A DNA stretch of 64,000 bases from Woeseiaceae bacterium (GTDB lineage: Bacteria; Pseudomonadota; Gammaproteobacteria; Steroidobacterales; Woeseiaceae): contig JANQLK010000031.1 of NCBI GenBank assembly GCA_028280615.1, positions 62,001 to 126,000 of the forward strand. Reading direction: 5' to 3'. Numbering within the stretch: position 1 is the stretch's first letter; the number at the start of each line of letters is the position of its first letter. The translations under genes were made by a program, and so were the position numbers. Under the pieces are notes generated by a model, which was not told the DNA's origin, made no database searches, and worked only from the letters and a program-made list of their open reading frames with translations. Below, piece by piece: positions 1-6,891 of the stretch.

Positions 1-1142
1 GTGAACGCCGTCATCGTGACGGGCATGCGCCTCCCGATGCCCGCGAGCTCCTTGAGCTCGGTTTTCCTGCCGGCCACGTAGATTGCCCCGGCGGCGAAGA
101 ACAGCGTGATTTTGCCGAACGCGTGGCCGACCATGTGGACTGCCGCACCGATCTCGGCGAGCGGCTTCAGGATCGCCGCCGCCATGACGACATAGGACAG
201 CTGCGCGATCGTCGAGTAGGCGAGCAGGCGCTTCAAGTTCTGCTGGCGCATCGCGACGACGCTGGCTGCGATGATCGTGAACGCGCCCGCGTACAGCAGC
301 CAGCCGGCCGACGGTTCGGCGAACAGGTAGTCGACGCCGAATACGTAAACGATGATCTTGGTCACCGTGAAGACGCCGGCCTTGACGACCGCGACCGCGT
401 GCAGCAGTGCGCTGACCGGCGTCGGCGCGACCATCGCGGCAGGCAGCCAGCGGTGCACGGGCATCACGGCCGCCTTGCCGATGCCGAACACGTAGAGCCC
501 GAGCAACAGGCCCAGTGCCGGTCCTTGCACGTTGCCGGCGAGTATGCCGCCGGGCGAGAAGTCGCCCGTGCCGGCGACGGCGTAGGTCCAGATGATCGCC
601 GGCAGCAACAGCCCGATGGACGTCGCCAGCAGCACGCCCAGATAGACCCGCGCCGAGCGCACGGTCGCGCGATCGCCCTTGTGCGAGACGAGGGGATAGG
701 TCGCGAAGGTCAGGATCTCGTAGCAGAGGAACAGGGTTACGAGGTTGCCGGCGAACGCAATCCCCATCGTCGCCGCGAGCGAGACCGCGAACATCGCATA
801 GAAGCGCGTCTGGTTCTTCTCGTCGTTGCCGCGCATGTAGCCGATCGAGTAGACCGAGTTGACGATCCACAGGCTCGACGCGAGCGCCGCGAACAGCATG
901 CCGAGCGGCTCGACGCGAAACGCCAGGTCGACGCCGGGTACGAGCTTGGCCACGGTGACGCCCGGCCGCTCGCCGGCGAGGATCGCCGGCACGATGCGCC
1001 AGACGCTCCAGGCCAGCGCGCCGGATGTGAGCATCGTGACGGTCTCGCGGACGTTGGGCCCCAGGCGCCCGGCGAGCGCAATCAGCACGGCGCCCGTGGC
1101 CGGGATTACGAGCGACAATAGTATCGCCGTCTCGGCGCTCAT
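1..1142 (-). CDS. Mrp/complex I-like proton-translocating antiporter subunit (MrpD/ND5-like), 3' end outside window
   Basis: About 380 residues are visible; the C-terminus lies beyond the left edge. It is a polytopic membrane protein of the NuoL/M/N-MrpA/D family, which moves protons or cations across the inner membrane. Family features seen include a membrane Glu in CYEILTF, a Lys/His-rich stretch GKAAVMPVHRWLP and the following ALLHAVAVVKAGV, then an RLLAYSTIAQ segment. The ATG at 1142 overlaps the stop of the upstream mrpD-like gene as ATGA, so the two are translationally coupled. This is a second antiporter-type subunit after the MrpD-like one and probably takes the place of the large N-terminal part of a classical MrpA. 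It could equally be labelled MrpD2 or NuoL-like; the exact subtype is not decided by sequence alone. Confidence 0.88.
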   Translation of the reverse strand, partial: MSAETAILLSLVIPATGAVLIALAGRLGPNVRETVTMLTSGALAWSVWRIVPAILAGERPGVTVAKLVPGVDLAFRVEPLGMLFAALASSLWIVNSVYSIGYMRGNDEKNQTRFYAMFAVSLAATMGIAFAGNLVTLFLCYEILTFATYPLVSHKGDRATVRSARVYLGVLLATSIGLLLPAIIWTYAVAGTGDFSPGGILAGNVQGPALGLLLGLYVFGIGKAAVMPVHRWLPAAMVAPTPVSALLHAVAVVKAGVFTVTKIIVYVFGVDYLFAEPSAGWLLYAGAFTIIAASVVAMRQQNLKRLLAYSTIAQLSYVVMAAAILKPLAEIGAAVHMVGHAFGKITLFFAAGAIYVAGRKTELKELAGIGRRMPVTMTAF

Positions 1143-2629
1143 TTGAGATGCTCGAGAAGCGACAGGCTCGCGGCACGCGCGAGCGTTACGGGAAGCTCGG
1201 GCGCGAAGCCGAACACGAGGTTGGCACCGGCCGCCGCCCAGGCAGCGACGGCCAGCGACGGCGCCACGCGCACCGTTGCCGCGTTCTCCGCGGGCTCTCC
1301 GAAGGCCGCCGCCTCGACGACGCGCCAGACGTAGACGACGGCCATGAGCGAGCTGATCGCGATGACGCCGATCAGCGCGATACCGATGAGCCCGTGTTCG
1401 AGGGCCGCCGAAATCAGGTACCACTTGCTGATGAAGCCGGCCGTGCCGGGCACGCCGATGAGGCTCAAACCCGCGATGACGAATGCCGTGAACGTCCACG
1501 GCATCCGCCTCGCGATACCTCCGAGATGCTCGAGCCGCAGTGACTTCGCGGATGCCGCGAACGCGGCAAGGGCCAGAAAGACCGCCCCCTTCGCAAGCGC
1601 ATGATTGAAGATGTGCACGATACCGGCCGTGAGGCCCAGGACGCTGACAAAGCTCGCGCCGAGCAGGATGTAGCCGATCTGTGCGATCGACGAGAACGCG
1701 AACAGGCGCTTCGCGTTGTTCTCGAACATCGCGACGGCGGAGCCCGTGAGGATGCCGAGCACGGCAAGCGGCGCCAGGTAGGCTGTGAACTGCGCCGCGT
1801 GGCCTTCGAGATTGCCCTGGAAGACGAAGAAGTCGAAGCGCAGCAGCACGTACACCGATACCTTGGTCGCACACGCGGCGAGGAAAGCCGTCGCTACATG
1901 CGGCGCCCACGCGTAGGCGTTGGGCAGCCAGACATGCAGCGGGAACACGGCGGCCTTCAGGGCGAGGCCGATCGTGATGAAGCCGGCGGCGGCAAGGACC
2001 GGGCGCTGGTCGGCGACATCGCCGATGCGGAGTTCCATGTCGTGCAGATTGAGCGTGCCGGTCATCATGTAGACCAGGCCGACGCCGATCAGGTAGAACG
2101 TCGCGCCGACCGTGCCCATGACGAGATACTTGAGCACGGCAGGCAGCGCGCGCCGGTCCGGTCCGCCCGCGACGAGCACATAGCTCGCGAGCGACGAGAT
2201 TTCCATGAAGACGAAAATGTTGAATGCATCGCCGGCGACGGCAATGCCGCAAAGCCCCGCCAGCGCAAGCAGCCACGCCGCGAAGTAGTGCGGCTGCCGA
2301 TCCGTGCGAACCTCGGCCTCGAGGCTCGCCCGGCCCCCGGCAAGCGTGAGTGACGATGCGCCCGTGACAACCAGGAGCAGCAGCGCGCCGAAACTGTCGA
2401 TCTCGAGCGCGATGCCGTACGGTGCCCCCCAGCCGCCCATCGAATAGGCCAGAACGCTGCCGTCGGCGACCGCGAACGTCAGTTTGAGCGCGATTGCAAA
2501 CGACATGAGGCTTGCCGCGGTCGCCGCCGCCCACGCAAGCCCGCGCGGCGAGAGCAGTACGACGAAAGCCGCAGTCAGCATCGGCACCACGACCTGCAGT
2601 GCCGGCAGATGTGCCTCGACCCCGCTCAC
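1139..2629 (-). CDS. mrpD: Na+/H+ antiporter subunit D (MrpD/MnhD-like)
   Basis: A 496-residue polytopic membrane protein of the NuoN/MrpD family. It has the transmembrane Glu in FVFMEISSLASY, the LKAAVFPLHVWLPNAYAWAP segment that carries the conserved Lys and broken-helix region, a His-containing HIFNHALAKGAVFLA helix and the RLFAFSSIAQIGY segment. These are the usual proton-path elements of this family. Its start overlaps the end of the mrpC-like gene and its stop overlaps the next antiporter subunit, so it sits in the middle of one tightly coupled transcript. It should act in the inner membrane as part of the Mrp complex in Na+/H+ exchange, pH or salt homeostasis. Length is normal for the family. 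Confidence 0.93.
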   Translation of the reverse strand: MSGVEAHLPALQVVVPMLTAAFVVLLSPRGLAWAAATAASLMSFAIALKLTFAVADGSVLAYSMGGWGAPYGIALEIDSFGALLLLVVTGASSLTLAGGRASLEAEVRTDRQPHYFAAWLLALAGLCGIAVAGDAFNIFVFMEISSLASYVLVAGGPDRRALPAVLKYLVMGTVGATFYLIGVGLVYMMTGTLNLHDMELRIGDVADQRPVLAAAGFITIGLALKAAVFPLHVWLPNAYAWAPHVATAFLAACATKVSVYVLLRFDFFVFQGNLEGHAAQFTAYLAPLAVLGILTGSAVAMFENNAKRLFAFSSIAQIGYILLGASFVSVLGLTAGIVHIFNHALAKGAVFLALAAFAASAKSLRLEHLGGIARRMPWTFTAFVIAGLSLIGVPGTAGFISKWYLISAALEHGLIGIALIGVIAISSLMAVVYVWRVVEAAAFGEPAENAATVRVAPSLAVAAWAAAGANLVFGFAPELPVTLARAASLSLLEHLK

Positions 2630-2982
2630 CGCTGGTCGATCTCCGCGATTTCGCTTTCCTCGATCGTGCCGTATTCCTCGCGAATTCGAACGACGATCGC
2701 AAGGCCGAGCGCCGTGGTCGAAATGCCGACGACGATAGCGGTCAGGATCAGCACCTGCGGCAGCGGGTTCGCGTAGATCGAACCGCCGGCCGAATCCGAG
2801 AAGATCGGTGCCGTGCCCCCCTCGATGCGGCCCATCGTGATGTAGAGCAGGAAGACGGCTGACTGAAACAGCGATAGCCCGATCAGCTTCTTGATCAGGT
2901 TGATCTTCGCTATGACGGCGTAGAAGCCGATCATCAGCAGAACCGCGAACACCCAGTAGTTGAAGAGGCCGAGCAACTCCAC
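2626..2982 (-). CDS. mrpC: Na+/H+ antiporter subunit C (MrpC/NuoK-like)
   Basis: A 118-residue protein with three hydrophobic helices, matching the MrpC/MnhC/NuoK family in length and topology. The NLIKKLIGLSLFQSAVFLL stretch and the PQVLILTAIVVGISTTALGLA helix are typical of the family. It begins at a GTG directly after the TAG of the mrpB-like gene and ends overlapping the start of the mrpD-like gene. It is a small membrane subunit that packs against the antiporter subunits. A short acidic C-terminal tail (EESEIAEIDQR) follows the last helix. Confidence 0.93.
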   Translation of the reverse strand: MELLGLFNYWVFAVLLMIGFYAVIAKINLIKKLIGLSLFQSAVFLLYITMGRIEGGTAPIFSDSAGGSIYANPLPQVLILTAIVVGISTTALGLAIVVRIREEYGTIEESEIAEIDQR

Positions 2983-3969
2983 CTAGGAACCCTGGTGCTC
3001 ACGCGCCGCGAACGCGTGGAAGATCGACAGCAGCGTGCCCGTGACGGTGACGCCGACGCCGAACTCGACTAAGAGTATCCCGAGCTGCCGTGCCTTGACC
3101 GGATTGTCGACGAGCACCGAGTAGTCGAGGAAGTTGCCGCCTAAGAGCATGCAAGCGACGCCGACGCCGGTGTAGAAGATCGCGCCGCCGGCCATCATGA
3201 CCAGAAGTGCCCGCTGCGGCAGCACGTGGAGCGCGTGCCGTTCCCCCTCGAGCAGCGCATAGAGGATGATCGACGCCGCGATGATTGCGCCGGCCTGGAA
3301 CGCGCCGCCGGGTCCGTACTCGCCGTGAAACTGCACGTACAGCCCGAACAGCAGCACGAACGGAATCAGCAGCCGGCCGACCATCCGCGGGATCAGGTGG
3401 TGCTTCAGACCGAGATTGATCCGGGTCTCCTCCTCGCGCGTTCGCGTGACGCGCCCGCTGCCGAGCAGGAACAGGACGCCGATACCGGCCGCGAATACGA
3501 CGAATACCTCGCCCAGCGTGTCGTAGCCGCGGTAGCTCGCAAGCACGGCCGTGACGACGTTGGGAATGTCGATGAGCTCGGGCGTCTGTTTGAGATAGAA
3601 CGGCGCGACGTGCGTGTGCACGGGCGCTTCCGGATCGCCGAAGCGGGGCTTGTCGAAGGTCGCGTAGATCATAACGAGCGCGGCGACGACGGTGATCGCG
3701 AACGACAGGCCGGCCCTCATCGTCGGCGCCCGCTCGCGGCTCGTGGTCAGCGCGAGCGCGCCCAGGAACAGCACGGTCGAGATGCCGGCGCCCACCGCGG
3801 CTTCGGTCAGTGCGACGTCGGCGGCGTCGAGGACGAAGAAGTTCGCGGCAATCAGAAGGCTCGCGATGCCCATCAGCATGACGGCAACGAACAGGTTCTC
3901 GGCCTGGACGACCGCAACGGCCGTGATGACGAGCAGCGTCAGGAGAAAGATACCGAACAGCGCCGTCAC
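2983..3969 (-). CDS. mrpB: Fused subunit: MrpA C-terminal (DUF4040-like) domains plus MrpB/MnhB domain
   Basis: A 328-residue polytopic membrane protein. Residues about 1-90 resemble the DUF4040/MrpA C-terminal helices (the EAAVGAGISTVLFLGAL helix). The middle contains RGYDTLGEVFVVFAAGIGVL, the second MrpA-tail element. Residues about 200-320 are the MnhB domain, with PFVLLFGLYVQFHGEYGPGG and FQAGAIIAASIILYAL. This arrangement moves the end of classical MrpA onto MrpB, while the N-terminal antiporter module is carried by a separate gene at the left edge. The GTG start overlaps the mrpG-like stop (GTGA). The fusion is also known from other Mrp clusters that lack a full-length MrpA. Confidence 0.9.
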   Translation of the reverse strand: MTALFGIFLLTLLVITAVAVVQAENLFVAVMLMGIASLLIAANFFVLDAADVALTEAAVGAGISTVLFLGALALTTSRERAPTMRAGLSFAITVVAALVMIYATFDKPRFGDPEAPVHTHVAPFYLKQTPELIDIPNVVTAVLASYRGYDTLGEVFVVFAAGIGVLFLLGSGRVTRTREEETRINLGLKHHLIPRMVGRLLIPFVLLFGLYVQFHGEYGPGGAFQAGAIIAASIILYALLEGERHALHVLPQRALLVMMAGGAIFYTGVGVACMLLGGNFLDYSVLVDNPVKARQLGILLVEFGVGVTVTGTLLSIFHAFAAREHQGS

Positions 3970-4298
3970 GATGCCGCTCCTGGCTCATCGAGTTCCGGAT
4001 CGTCCAGCGGTCGCGTGCCCGCGAGCAGCGCCGCGCTCGCGAGAGCGTTCGACGACGTCGGGCTCGTCAGCAACAGGAACAGCAGAATTGCCGCGAGCTT
4101 GATCGTCGCGAGCGACAGGCCGGCCTGCAGCATGATGCCGACGATGACGAGGATTGCGCCCAGGCTGTCGGTGACGCTGGCCGCGTGCATGCGGGTATAG
4201 AGATCCGGCATACGAAGCGCGCCGATCCCGCCGGTCAGGACCGCGAGGCCGCCCAGTGTCAGCAGGACCCAGGACAGTCCGTCGAGCACGGTCGCCAT
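3966..4298 (-). CDS. mrpG: Na+/H+ antiporter subunit G (MrpG)
   Basis: A 110-residue protein with three hydrophobic helices and the family signature GIGALRMPDLYTRMHAAS followed by DSLGAILVIVGIML. I chose the ATG at 4298, which shares its A with the TGA of mrpF (TGATG), over a GTG one codon earlier. It is a small membrane subunit required for Mrp complex assembly in characterised systems. The C-terminal tail is rich in Asp and Glu and ends overlapping the GTG start of the mrpB-like gene. Confidence 0.93.
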   Translation of the reverse strand: MATVLDGLSWVLLTLGGLAVLTGGIGALRMPDLYTRMHAASVTDSLGAILVIVGIMLQAGLSLATIKLAAILLFLLLTSPTSSNALASAALLAGTRPLDDPELDEPGAAS

Positions 4299-4579
4299 CA
4301 CGGCCCCATCGTGTTGCTTCGGCGGCGGTCCCTCGCGCGGTTACGAAAGAACTCGAGCACCGCCAGCACGCCGATGAAGTTGATCAGCGCATAGGCGAGC
4401 GCGAGGTCCAGAAAGTCCGGACGGCCGTAGAGAAACGCGATCACGGAGAGCAGGAGAACGGTCTTGGTGCCGAACATGTTCACCGCGAGCACGCGGTCGT
4501 AGACGCTCGGGCCCAGCACTGCCCGGACCAGTGCGACGCCCATCGTCACCAGCAGCGCTAGAGAGACGGCGACGTACAT
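4298..4579 (-). CDS. mrpF: Na+/H+ antiporter subunit F (MrpF)
   Basis: A 93-residue protein with three helices. It carries the family stretch VLGPSVYDRVLAVNMFGTKT and a second helix containing PDFLDLALAYALINFIGVLA. Length and motif order match MrpF/MnhF. It starts one base after the mrpE-like stop and overlaps mrpG by TGATG, which supports a single operon in the order E-F-G-B-C-D. It is an inner-membrane subunit with no known enzymatic activity of its own. Confidence 0.93.
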   Translation of the reverse strand: MYVAVSLALLVTMGVALVRAVLGPSVYDRVLAVNMFGTKTVLLLSVIAFLYGRPDFLDLALAYALINFIGVLAVLEFFRNRARDRRRSNTMGP

Positions 4580-4580
4580 G

Positions 4581-5096
4581 TCAGCGTTTTCTCAGCGCCC
4601 GGATCCGGCGGTACATCTCGCCCTGCTCGAGCCCGCTGACACTTTTTCGGGTCAGCGCGTGCACGAGCATCCGGCCCTCGTGGACGTCGAGCGTCAGCGT
4701 GCCCGGTGTCAGCGTGATCGAGTTGCCGAGCACCGCCTGGTCGAGCGTGTCGAGTTCCTCGACGTTGAGCCTCACGGTGCGGGGCGCGACGTCGATCGTC
4801 GGTTTCAGTACCTGGCGGGCGACGTCGAGGCTCGAGAGCACGATTTCCTTGCCGAGCCAGCCCCAGAATCCGACGAGCCGCGGACCGTAGCGGAGTACGT
4901 CGGTATCGGCCGCCTCATGGCTGAAGTAACCCATCCGCCGCAGCACATAGACCGTCAGCGCGCAGGAGACGACGCCGAGGCCGAGCAAGAGAGGCTTGTA
5001 AAGGCCCGACCACAGGAGCCAGACGATGTAGAGGAGCGTCGCGATGATGGCAGCCCGGAGCAACGGGCCGCGCCGCGCTGATGGCGATCCCCGCAT
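4581..5096 (-). CDS. mrpE: Na+/H+ antiporter subunit E (MrpE)
   Basis: A 171-residue protein of the MrpE/MnhE family. Two N-terminal hydrophobic helices (residues about 14-50) are followed by a cytoplasmic domain containing GFWGWLGKEIVLSSLDVARQ and the conserved NSITLTPGTLTLDV stretch. It opens the mrp structural genes and begins 8 bases after the stop of the Rap1a-like gene on the same strand. In characterised Mrp systems MrpE is part of the membrane complex and affects activity more than assembly. Confidence 0.92.
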   Translation of the reverse strand: MRGSPSARRGPLLRAAIIATLLYIVWLLWSGLYKPLLLGLGVVSCALTVYVLRRMGYFSHEAADTDVLRYGPRLVGFWGWLGKEIVLSSLDVARQVLKPTIDVAPRTVRLNVEELDTLDQAVLGNSITLTPGTLTLDVHEGRMLVHALTRKSVSGLEQGEMYRRIRALRKR

Positions 5097-5104
5097 CGCC
5101 GATC

Positions 5105-5578
5105 TCAGTCCTCGATCTCGCAGGGATAGGTCGTCCGGAGCGTCGCGTAGACCAGGTCCCTGGCCAGCGGCATCTCGCGGACGAATTCTTCGTTGAGCAG
5201 CCTGTCGACGACGACCTCGACCACCGCGCTCAAGGGCACGGGATCGCCGAGGCAGAAGTCCGCATACACCGACGGACCGTAGCGGTTGACGCGTGATCGG
5301 ACCCGGGTCCGAAACGCCCGCTCCGAGAAGGTTTCGTTGCGATCCGCCTCGTCGGCAACGTTGTAGGTGACGCGCTCGTCGGTGACGACGGCGCCGTCGA
5401 TGAATCCCTGGATGTAGCGCACACAGAAGATGCCGTCTTCGCCGTCGGGGTCGTCCTCGTAGACGGCGCAGTGCAGCGTGAGTTCCTTCGTCGATAGAGG
5501 CTCGACCGCGTATACGGTGGAGGCCAGTGCGAGTGTCAGCAGTGTCGTCGCGAGGCTGGTCAGTCGGCGTGGATCCAC
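5105..5578 (-). CDS. Small exported Rap1a/Tai-like protein, probable first gene of the mrp transcript
   Basis: A 157-residue protein. I placed the start at the GTG at 5578 because a strong GGAGGAAAG ribosome binding site lies six bases upstream and a signal peptide follows (RRLTSLATTLLTLALASTVYA); a longer open frame upstream has no such support. The mature part has a cysteine pattern seen in the Rap1a/Tai family: HC near the start, FCVRYIQGFIDG, ADFCLGD and a terminal YPCE. That family was named for type VI secretion immunity proteins, but most members are uncharacterised exported proteins and no toxin or T6SS gene is here. It ends 8 bases before mrpE on the same strand, so it is probably co-transcribed with the antiporter. 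A second member lies at 20895-21254. Confidence 0.78.
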   Translation of the reverse strand: MDPRRLTSLATTLLTLALASTVYAVEPLSTKELTLHCAVYEDDPDGEDGIFCVRYIQGFIDGAVVTDERVTYNVADEADRNETFSERAFRTRVRSRVNRYGPSVYADFCLGDPVPLSAVVEVVVDRLLNEEFVREMPLARDLVYATLRTTYPCEIED

Positions 5579-5652
5579 TTCTTTCCTCCGTCTGGATGCG
5601 TCCTTCGTTGCTCGATCCTGATCGAGTAACGATCGGGAATGATACGAGAGTG

Positions 5653-5688
5653 TAGCCCGTATCCGTTGCCGATTCGCGGCAAGATCGC
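5653..5688. repeat. Diverged half-copy of the 28.6 kb inverted repeat
   Basis: These 36 bases match 28633-28668 at 31 of 36 positions, counted by eye, starting TAGCCCG and ending GATCGC. They contain a small perfect stem, TTGCCG-attcg-CGGCAA. The copy sits between the divergent Rap1a-like gene and the secreted protein starting at 5765. No second inverted arm is visible here, so this looks like a solitary REP-like unit. Confidence 0.6.
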
Positions 5689-5764
5689 GGGGCCCACTGA
5701 ACCCCGACGGTCCCGCTGCGGTCTGATCTGGAAGTCCTCGACTCATTCGAGGAAAGGGGGGAGC

Positions 5765-6631
5765 ATGTTTCGAAGCAGCTTTTTTGCAGTCCTGGCCGCT
5801 GCCTGCGGCGCGTGTTCGGGCCTTCCGGGTACCGATTCCGGGAGCCTCTGCGATGCCGATGCGGCGACGGCCGTTGCCAGAATGGTGGAGGCGCACGGCG
5901 GTCGGCGCGCGTGGCAGGAACTCGAGACGATCCATGTCGAACGTGAGCACACGTTCGCCGGCAGCGAACAGCCGATCCGGTTCAACATTCACGGACAGTA
6001 TCCGTCGCATCGGATCTTCCAGGAGTGGTCGGCGCCGGCGGGTACGCTGGCGTGGGACGGAGAGCGCGCCTGGTCCTCGGGATGGCCGCTGGCCGAACAG
6101 CTCATGCCGCGCTACGTCGCAGGCATCGGTTTCTATCTCGTCAACATGCCGTGGCTCGTCGAGCGCGACGCACGCGGCATCGCGTCCCTTGGATGCACGG
6201 GCAGGCTGCCCGGGCAGGAAGCGCGCACCTACCTTGTCGTCACAGCCGACTACGAACCCGATCCCATCCGCAAGCCCGCGTGGTTTGACGGACCGCGGGA
6301 CCGCTACGATCTGTTCATCGATCCCGAGACGTATCGCCTGAGCGGCGTCATGCAGCATTGGACCTACGCGGGCCGGCTGGACTCGGCGGGCCTGCCGCCA
6401 TCCGTCACGGCGATCTCGCAGCTGTTCGTGCCCGACGACTTCGTGGACCTTAACGGCCTCATCGTGCCGGGCCGGTACAAGGCGTATACGACCAACGGCG
6501 ACGTTGCCGCGACCGGACGCTTTTTCGACTACGACCTCGCGCGGCCCGTCGATGACAGCAGCTTCTCACCGGACGACTCCGAGCCGCTCGACTGGGATAC
6601 GTCCAGTTCATACATGAGGCGCCGTGAGTGA
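5765..6631 (+). CDS. Secreted, possibly lipid-anchored protein of unknown function
   Basis: A 288-residue protein. The ATG at 5765 follows an AGGAAAGGGGGGAGC purine-rich ribosome binding site and opens a signal peptide (MFRSSFFAVLAAACGACSG) whose cysteines could serve as a weak lipobox. An upstream in-frame start lacks these signals. The mature domain begins AVARMVEAHGGRRAWQELET, a pattern common at the start of outer-membrane-associated proteins that bind hydrophobic ligands, and alternates short beta-like stretches. There is no catalytic motif I can recognise. It is transcribed away from the mrp operon and stands alone, followed by a palindromic repeat. Function is not assigned. Confidence 0.75.
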   Translation: MFRSSFFAVLAAACGACSGLPGTDSGSLCDADAATAVARMVEAHGGRRAWQELETIHVEREHTFAGSEQPIRFNIHGQYPSHRIFQEWSAPAGTLAWDGERAWSSGWPLAEQLMPRYVAGIGFYLVNMPWLVERDARGIASLGCTGRLPGQEARTYLVVTADYEPDPIRKPAWFDGPRDRYDLFIDPETYRLSGVMQHWTYAGRLDSAGLPPSVTAISQLFVPDDFVDLNGLIVPGRYKAYTTNGDVAATGRFFDYDLARPVDDSSFSPDDSEPLDWDTSSSYMRRRE

Positions 6632-6721
6632 GCCGGCCGGCAGACGCCGCCGCGAGCTCGTGGCGCATCCCGGGACGGCTTCACTGATATCATGCGGTCA
6701 ACAGTCGCGGCGCGAGATCTT

Positions 6722-6884
6722 TAGTGTCCTGTTTGATTAATTCCTTGACTGATTCGCCGCGTCTTTTAGCGTCTGGCGGCGTTGCGGCTCCTCGCAATAG
6801 CTCGCTATTACTCGTCGCCGCGCCTTGCCAGACGCGAAAATCCGCTGCCGACTGCAGTCAACGAATCAACCAAACAGGACACTA
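6722..6884. repeat. Imperfect palindrome with 14-bp perfect terminal inverted repeats (MITE-like)
   Basis: The ends TAGTGTCCTGTTTG (6722-6735) and CAAACAGGACACTA (6871-6884) are perfect inverted repeats. The interior also pairs imperfectly: GCGTCTGGCGGCG near 6769 with a GCCAGACGC stretch near 6830, and the centre GCAATAGCTCGCTATT. The whole 163 bases can fold into one long hairpin and encode no protein. Size and structure fit a miniature inverted-repeat element. Its right end lies 7 bases from the ATG of the following gene. Confidence 0.65.
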
Positions 6885-6891
6885 GGCAGTC

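Noticed and set aside
5105-6358. Longer (417-codon) version of the first Rap1a-like gene
   Set aside because: The upstream part overlaps the convincing divergent gene at 5765-6631 and has no signal peptide; the GTG at 5578 has a strong ribosome binding site and signal peptide.
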